Positions 7,003-9,609 of a DNA stretch of 9,609 nt are shown one piece after another. The stretch covers positions 1 through 9,609 of the forward strand of contig QFOT01000079.1 in NCBI GenBank assembly GCA_003241285.1, written 5' to 3'. The DNA comes from Micavibrio aeruginosavorus. GTDB taxonomy: Bacteria > Pseudomonadota > Alphaproteobacteria > Micavibrionales > Micavibrionaceae. The notes under the pieces were generated by a model. It was given only the letters and a program-made list of their open reading frames with translations, was not told the origin of the DNA and ran no database searches. Position numbers and translations under genes: made by a program. Numbering within the stretch: the first letter of the stretch is position 1; every line of letters starts with the position of its first letter.

Positions 7003-7851
7003 TTATTGATCTTTCATATTAGTAACAAATCTTTGCAAAGGACTTAATTCTTCGTATTTCATTGTTTGCCCGCCACCGCTTTTAGCAATCTGATTGAGAT
7101 CGTCCGAAAGATTTTTCATGAAAAGATGAAGATCGTCGGAAGGATCAGGCTCTGCCACACAGCTGGAAAATGTAAAGGTAGCCTGCATAGTTTTCAGCTC
7201 AAGCTGCAGCCTTTCAATAAATCTAAAGCCGCCCTTGATATCAGCATGTTTCAGAGCAACCACAAGATCGTTATTATCCAAACGATAAACATCATCGAAA
7301 CTACGCAAACCATGACGTAGAGCAGTGGAAATTGCCCGAAGCTGGAAATCATAATCTTCCTTGGTTTCACCCTTATCCAGCCTTATCATTGCCATGGAGA
7401 AAGGATTCCCCCTGCGGCCGCGCCTGTCCATTTCACGTTTAATTTCAGGCATCATCAAGGCTCCAACTTTAAAACCTGTAATCTTATCAATGCCAGTACC
7501 GGATAATATCAGCTCGTTTTGAGCCTGATTCAACAGAAAGATAAAATGATTGTAGGAAGCAGTCAGCCTCGTAAAATCTTCTTTTAAGGGAGGATTAGAC
7601 GAATTCGCTTTTTCAATGCTCGTGGAGAATTCCTCTGCCGAAATCCTGACTTCGTCCAAAAATATTTTTTGAAAAGCTGCCCTTATAGAAGGATCTTCGA
7701 TCCATTCATTATAAGCTGCAGGGATTTTAAAGGATGTCTTGGTAGAATCTTCAGGATAGAAAAAATAAGTTATTAATTCGGAATACCATATATGGCATGC
7801 TTCGATTATTTCGGTGATTTGTCCGACCGTAAGGGCTTTTTCTTCTGTCAT
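7003..7851 (-). CDS. Helical N-terminal domain plus degenerate GGDEF-like domain
   Basis: I chose the ATG at 7851 (282 residues) because the longer frame from 7959 overlaps the end of tgt with an unnatural leading sequence. Residues 1-118 are helical and arranged like the zinc-binding CZB bundle of DgcZ-type cyclases (HIWYSELITYFF, AYNEWIEDP, a final helix running into the next domain), but only His20 could correspond to a zinc ligand. Residues 121-265 follow the GGDEF fold: DKITGF replaces D.LTGL, then PFSMAMIRLD, ALRHGLRSFDDVYRL, the signature position LDNND (191-195) in place of GGDEF, FIERLQLEL, and KSGGGQTMKYEEL at the end. With the catalytic signature lost it is unlikely to make c-di-GMP; it may bind a nucleotide or a partner. 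It is probably cytosolic. It lies 25 bases after tgt and 4 bases before upp. There is no Shine-Dalgarno before the ATG. Confidence 0.82.
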   Translation of the reverse strand: MTEEKALTVGQITEIIEACHIWYSELITYFFYPEDSTKTSFKIPAAYNEWIEDPSIRAAFQKIFLDEVRISAEEFSTSIEKANSSNPPLKEDFTRLTASYNHFIFLLNQAQNELILSGTGIDKITGFKVGALMMPEIKREMDRRGRRGNPFSMAMIRLDKGETKEDYDFQLRAISTALRHGLRSFDDVYRLDNNDLVVALKHADIKGGFRFIERLQLELKTMQATFTFSSCVAEPDPSDDLHLFMKNLSDDLNQIAKSGGGQTMKYEELSPLQRFVTNMKDQ

Positions 7852-7858
7852 GCCCAAA

Positions 7859-7864
7859 AGTATA
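7859..7864 (-). promoter_or_regulatory. Possible -10 element before the GGDEF-like gene
   Basis: Minus-strand TATACT (5 of 6 to consensus) ends 7 bases before the ATG at 7851, in a 25-base gap without a Shine-Dalgarno. If used it would give a leaderless mRNA, like the one suggested for prfC. No good -35 is found at 16-18 bases (TTCCCG at 17), so support is thin. Confidence 0.22.
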
Positions 7865-7876
7865 CAGATTTCGCCC

Positions 7877-9100
7877 CTACTCGGGAAGCCATTCCTTACG
7901 AAGCTGGTCCAAGGTGTCGGTTTTAATCGCTTCCCGGATCTCTCGCATGAGCTTGGCAATCGTAGCTACGTTATGCTGGCTGATGATCTGAAAAGCGAGC
8001 ATTTCCTCGGCTTTCATCAAATGATGGACATACGCCTTCGTGTAATAAGCCGACGAGGCAAGCCCTACGGTTTCATCAAGCGGCGAATCATCGTCACGAT
8101 AGCGCTTATTTAGAATATTAATAAAGCCCTTCGGATGCCCCTTCATGGAAACACGACCATGCCGCGCCTCCCGGGTTGGGGTTACGCAATCGAACGTATC
8201 CATACCCATTTTAACGCATTCGAAAATATCTTCGATCTTGCCGATACCTAAAAGATGGACCGGACGATTTTCTGGTAATCTGCCGACCAGCCAATTAACG
8301 ATTTCATAAAAATGAACCTTGGTTCCGCCGAGACATCCGCCAACCGCTGTTCCGAAAAACGGACGGCTGGAAACATAGGCGGCTGATTCTTCGCGCAAGT
8401 CGCGGTAAACTCCGCCCTGCACCACGCCATAGACGCCTTGCGTTCCGTCATGCGACTTTTCGAACGCACGCAAGGAGCGGTCACCCCAGCGATGACTCAT
8501 ATGCATGGATTTTTCGGTGTACTCACGCTCGGCATGATAGGGTGTGCATTCATCCATCTGCACGACAAAATCCGCGCCGATCTTGCGCTGGATATCCATT
8601 GATGTTTCAGGGTTTAGATTTAGGATATCGCCACCGCGATAAGAACGGAAGATCGCACCGTGTTCTTCATCGATACGGATCAGCGACTGGTTCTGGTTCG
8701 AAACTTTACGTCCCTTGATTTCGCCGCCACTGCTGCTGCCACCGCTACCGGTTCCAAGCGAAAAGATTTGATAGCCACCGCTATCTGTCAAAGTTGGCCC
8801 GTTCCAGCCCATAAACTTTGATAAACCGCCCATTTTTTGCACAAGATCTGGCCCCGGCTGAACCAGCAAGTGATAGGTATTCGAGAGCACCATATCCGCC
8901 CCCGCCTCTTTTAGCTGCATAGGGGACAGACTTTTAACGGTTGCTTTCGTACCTACAAAAATAAAGTTTGGCGTTTCAATCGTGCCATGCGGCGTTGTCA
9001 GTCGACCAAGTCGCGCAGCCGATGTCGGGTCCTTTTTCAGAACCTCGAAAGACATGTTGGGATATTCGATATTAGGAACTGCAGACAATTTATTCTCCAT
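7877..9100 (-). CDS. tgt: tRNA-guanine transglycosylase (Tgt), divergent, zinc cysteines missing
   Basis: Tgt swaps guanine-34 of GUN-anticodon tRNAs for preQ1 (most bacteria) or queuine, in the queuosine pathway. The barrel is clear: TPNFIFVGTKATVKSL, LSNTYHLLVQPG, DSGGYQIFSL with Asp106, MDECTPY with Asp183, GVVQGGVYRDLR, LLGIGKIEDI, and the nucleophile Asp304 in FDCVTPTREARHG. It is 407 residues against about 375 in E. coli. Three oddities: a Gly/Ser-rich insertion of about 22 residues after FSL (116-147); VGGCLGGT (253-260) where E. coli has VGGLAVGE, losing the pocket glutamate; and Val345, Leu347 and Ser350 at the three zinc cysteine positions, although the fourth ligand His376 remains. 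The start is uncertain: ATG 9100 has no ribosome binding site, TTG 9088 follows GGAG by 6 bases, and ATG 9055 (MSFEVLKKD) matches the usual family start. queA, a frequent neighbour, is absent. The active-site aspartates suggest it is functional. Confidence 0.93.
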   Translation of the reverse strand: MENKLSAVPNIEYPNMSFEVLKKDPTSAARLGRLTTPHGTIETPNFIFVGTKATVKSLSPMQLKEAGADMVLSNTYHLLVQPGPDLVQKMGGLSKFMGWNGPTLTDSGGYQIFSLGTGSGGSSSGGEIKGRKVSNQNQSLIRIDEEHGAIFRSYRGGDILNLNPETSMDIQRKIGADFVVQMDECTPYHAEREYTEKSMHMSHRWGDRSLRAFEKSHDGTQGVYGVVQGGVYRDLREESAAYVSSRPFFGTAVGGCLGGTKVHFYEIVNWLVGRLPENRPVHLLGIGKIEDIFECVKMGMDTFDCVTPTREARHGRVSMKGHPKGFINILNKRYRDDDSPLDETVGLASSAYYTKAYVHHLMKAEEMLAFQIISQHNVATIAKLMREIREAIKTDTLDQLRKEWLPE

Positions 9101-9126
9101 ATAGAAGAACCGCCTATCGGCGGTTC
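9101..9126 (-). terminator. GC-rich hairpin between rpmB and tgt, terminator or attenuator
   Basis: On the minus strand GAACCGCC and GGCGGTTC (9119-9126 and 9107-9114) form a perfect 8 bp stem with a 4-base GATA loop, followed by TTCTAT (9101-9106). The T-run is poor for strong intrinsic termination. The hairpin ends 6 bases before the first tgt ATG (9100), so it could partly end the rpmB transcript or hide tgt initiation. A smaller hairpin, CCGT/ACGG with a GTAA loop, lies just upstream (about 9136-9147). Confidence 0.6.
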
Positions 9127-9156
9127 ATACCTTCATCCGTTTACACGGGATTTAAA

Positions 9157-9453
9157 TTAAGCAGCCGCTTTCTTTGCGATCGCTTTTTCAACGCGTGTTT
9201 TCAACGCATGAAGATCTGTATCCAATTTAGTCTTTGGTGTTGATGTCAGGAAAGCGTCTAAACCGCCTTTGTGCTCAACTGTGCGCATTCCTGCAGCAGA
9301 TATACGAAGTGGAACAAGCGCACCCAGAGCGTCGCTGAACAATCTTGTGTCCTGAACGTTCGGGAAGAACGTACGACGTGTCTTATTGTTTGCGTGGGAA
9401 ACATTGTTTCCGAACATTACCTTTTTACCGGTCACTTGGCACTTGCGGCTCAT
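9157..9453 (-). CDS. rpmB: 50S ribosomal protein L28
   Basis: L28 is a small protein of the large ribosomal subunit. The 98 residues align with alphaproteobacterial L28: SRKCQVTGKKVMFGNNVSHANNKTRR (residues 2-27) is the family signature, followed by FFPNVQ, LRISAAGMRTVEHKGGLDAFL and a lysine/alanine-rich tail longer than in E. coli (78 residues). Only one cysteine (Cys5) is present, so no zinc ribbon. The start at 9453 is well supported by AAGGA (9462-9466 on the minus strand) 8 bases upstream. A promoter lies about 50-80 bases upstream, and a hairpin follows before tgt. The divergent gene across the promoter region is cut by the window edge. Confidence 0.97.
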   Translation of the reverse strand: MSRKCQVTGKKVMFGNNVSHANNKTRRTFFPNVQDTRLFSDALGALVPLRISAAGMRTVEHKGGLDAFLTSTPKTKLDTDLHALKTRVEKAIAKKAAA

Positions 9454-9494
9454 GACAAAAATCCTTGTATTTTAACGTGTTTTGGCTATTTCAA

Positions 9495-9523
9495 TAGAGC
9501 CGGACCATATAATAACCGCTCTA
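9495..9523. repeat. Inverted repeat around the shared rpmB promoter core
   Basis: TAGAGC (9495-9500) and GCTCTA (9518-9523) are perfect reverse complements; allowing one bulged C, the arms extend by GG/CC. The centre near 9509 falls on the -10 region of rpmB and on a plus-strand TATAAT (9508-9513). It may be an operator or chance symmetry. Confidence 0.35.
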
Positions 9524-9533
9524 GCCCCGTCAA
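9504..9533 (-). promoter_or_regulatory. rpmB promoter
   Basis: Minus-strand TTGACG (9528-9533) matches the -35 consensus at 5 of 6 positions. Possible -10 hexamers are TATATG (9506-9511, spacing 16) or TATGGT (9504-9509, spacing 18), each 4 of 6. The leader would be about 45 bases. I cannot decide which -10 is used. Confidence 0.55.
9508..9513 (+). promoter_or_regulatory. Possible -10 for the right-edge gene
   Basis: A perfect plus-strand TATAAT lies 41 bases before the ATG at 9555, overlapping the rpmB -10 on the other strand. No good -35 is found at standard spacing (TTGGCT at 9482-9487 is 20 bases away), so this is a weak call. Confidence 0.3.
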
Positions 9534-9554
9534 GAATAATATTAGGCTTTTTTA

Positions 9555-9609
9555 ATGACTGACTCTTCATCCCAATTACAAGAAATCAAAGACCTTATCA
9601 GCTCGATTG
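9555..9609 (+). CDS. Start of an unknown gene, cut by the window end
   Basis: An ATG opens a frame read to the window end, giving MTDSSSQLQEIKDLISSI. AGG (9544-9546) lies 8 bases upstream as a weak ribosome binding site. It diverges from rpmB. Eighteen residues are too few to name a product; the sequence looks like a soluble, helical N-terminus. That it is a gene is supported by its position after a promoter-like region and an uninterrupted frame only. Confidence 0.5.
   Translation, partial: MTDSSSQLQEIKDLISSI

Noticed and set aside
7003..7959. Longer 318-residue form of the GGDEF-like protein starting at 7959
   Set aside because: The extra 36 residues lie over the end of tgt in another frame and look like translated antisense-style sequence (MPSSCERSGKRLKPTPW). 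The ATG at 7851 fits the gap and a normal helical N-terminus.
7814..8113. Plus-strand frame of 99 codons opposite tgt
   Set aside because: It lies opposite a well-supported conserved gene and has no ribosome binding site or recognisable sequence; it is a shadow. The same holds for the other plus-strand frames opposite prfC, the pilin gene, fur, the kinase and upp.
9114..9131. Tiny frame ATGAACCGCCGATAG inside the rpmB-tgt hairpin as a leader peptide
   Set aside because: Four codons with no proper ribosome binding spacing; no evidence it is translated.
9271..9555. Plus-strand frame of 94 codons opposite rpmB
   Set aside because: It runs antisense to L28 and across its promoter, with a low-complexity unlikely product; not a gene.

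Overview
The window reads as ordinary chromosomal DNA from an alphaproteobacterium of moderate G+C (mid-40s percent by eye), probably outside the well-studied high-G+C genera. The evidence is a Fur regulator of the alphaproteobacterial type without CxxC motifs, a DUF1491 domain, a soluble PAS histidine kinase with a PleC/PdhS-like core, a ~98-residue L28 ribosomal protein with the alphaproteobacterial C-terminal extension, and a fused MFS/spermidine synthase-like membrane protein. No tRNA, rRNA, CRISPR array, insertion sequence or phage gene is visible.

Layout. A plus-strand gene, cut by the left edge, encodes a membrane protein with a spermidine-synthase-like domain (1-1374). It meets prfC (RF3, minus) tail to tail with no base between the stop codons. 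From there to 9453 every gene is on the minus strand. In transcription order they are rpmB (L28), a GC-rich hairpin, tgt, a degenerate GGDEF protein, upp, a PAS-PAS histidine kinase, fur, a 69-residue unknown protein, a DUF1491/type IV prepilin fused frame, and prfC. At the right edge a plus-strand gene diverging from rpmB begins at 9555 and is cut by the window end. There is no stretch over 300 bases without a gene; the longest gap, between rpmB and the right-edge gene, is about 100 bases.

The genes fall into likely transcription units: rpmB alone or with tgt; GGDEF-like/upp (4-base gap), possibly with tgt and the kinase; fur/69-aa/DUF1491-pilin (2-base gap, then a TAATG overlap) from a clear promoter carrying a 9-9-9 inverted repeat; and prfC, possibly from its own promoter giving a nearly leaderless mRNA. 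Shared themes are translation (L28, Tgt, RF3), nucleobase salvage (Upp and perhaps Tgt), and signalling (kinase, GGDEF-like protein, Fur).

The points most worth a second look are: (1) a Tgt whose three zinc cysteines are replaced, whose base-pocket loop lacks the usual glutamate, and which carries a ~22-residue Gly/Ser-rich insertion, suggesting altered substrate use (perhaps direct queuine salvage); (2) the in-frame joining of a cytosolic DUF1491 domain to a type IV prepilin; (3) the fur promoter/operator; (4) a GGDEF domain whose signature is LDNND. I found no evidence of a wholly new multi-gene system.
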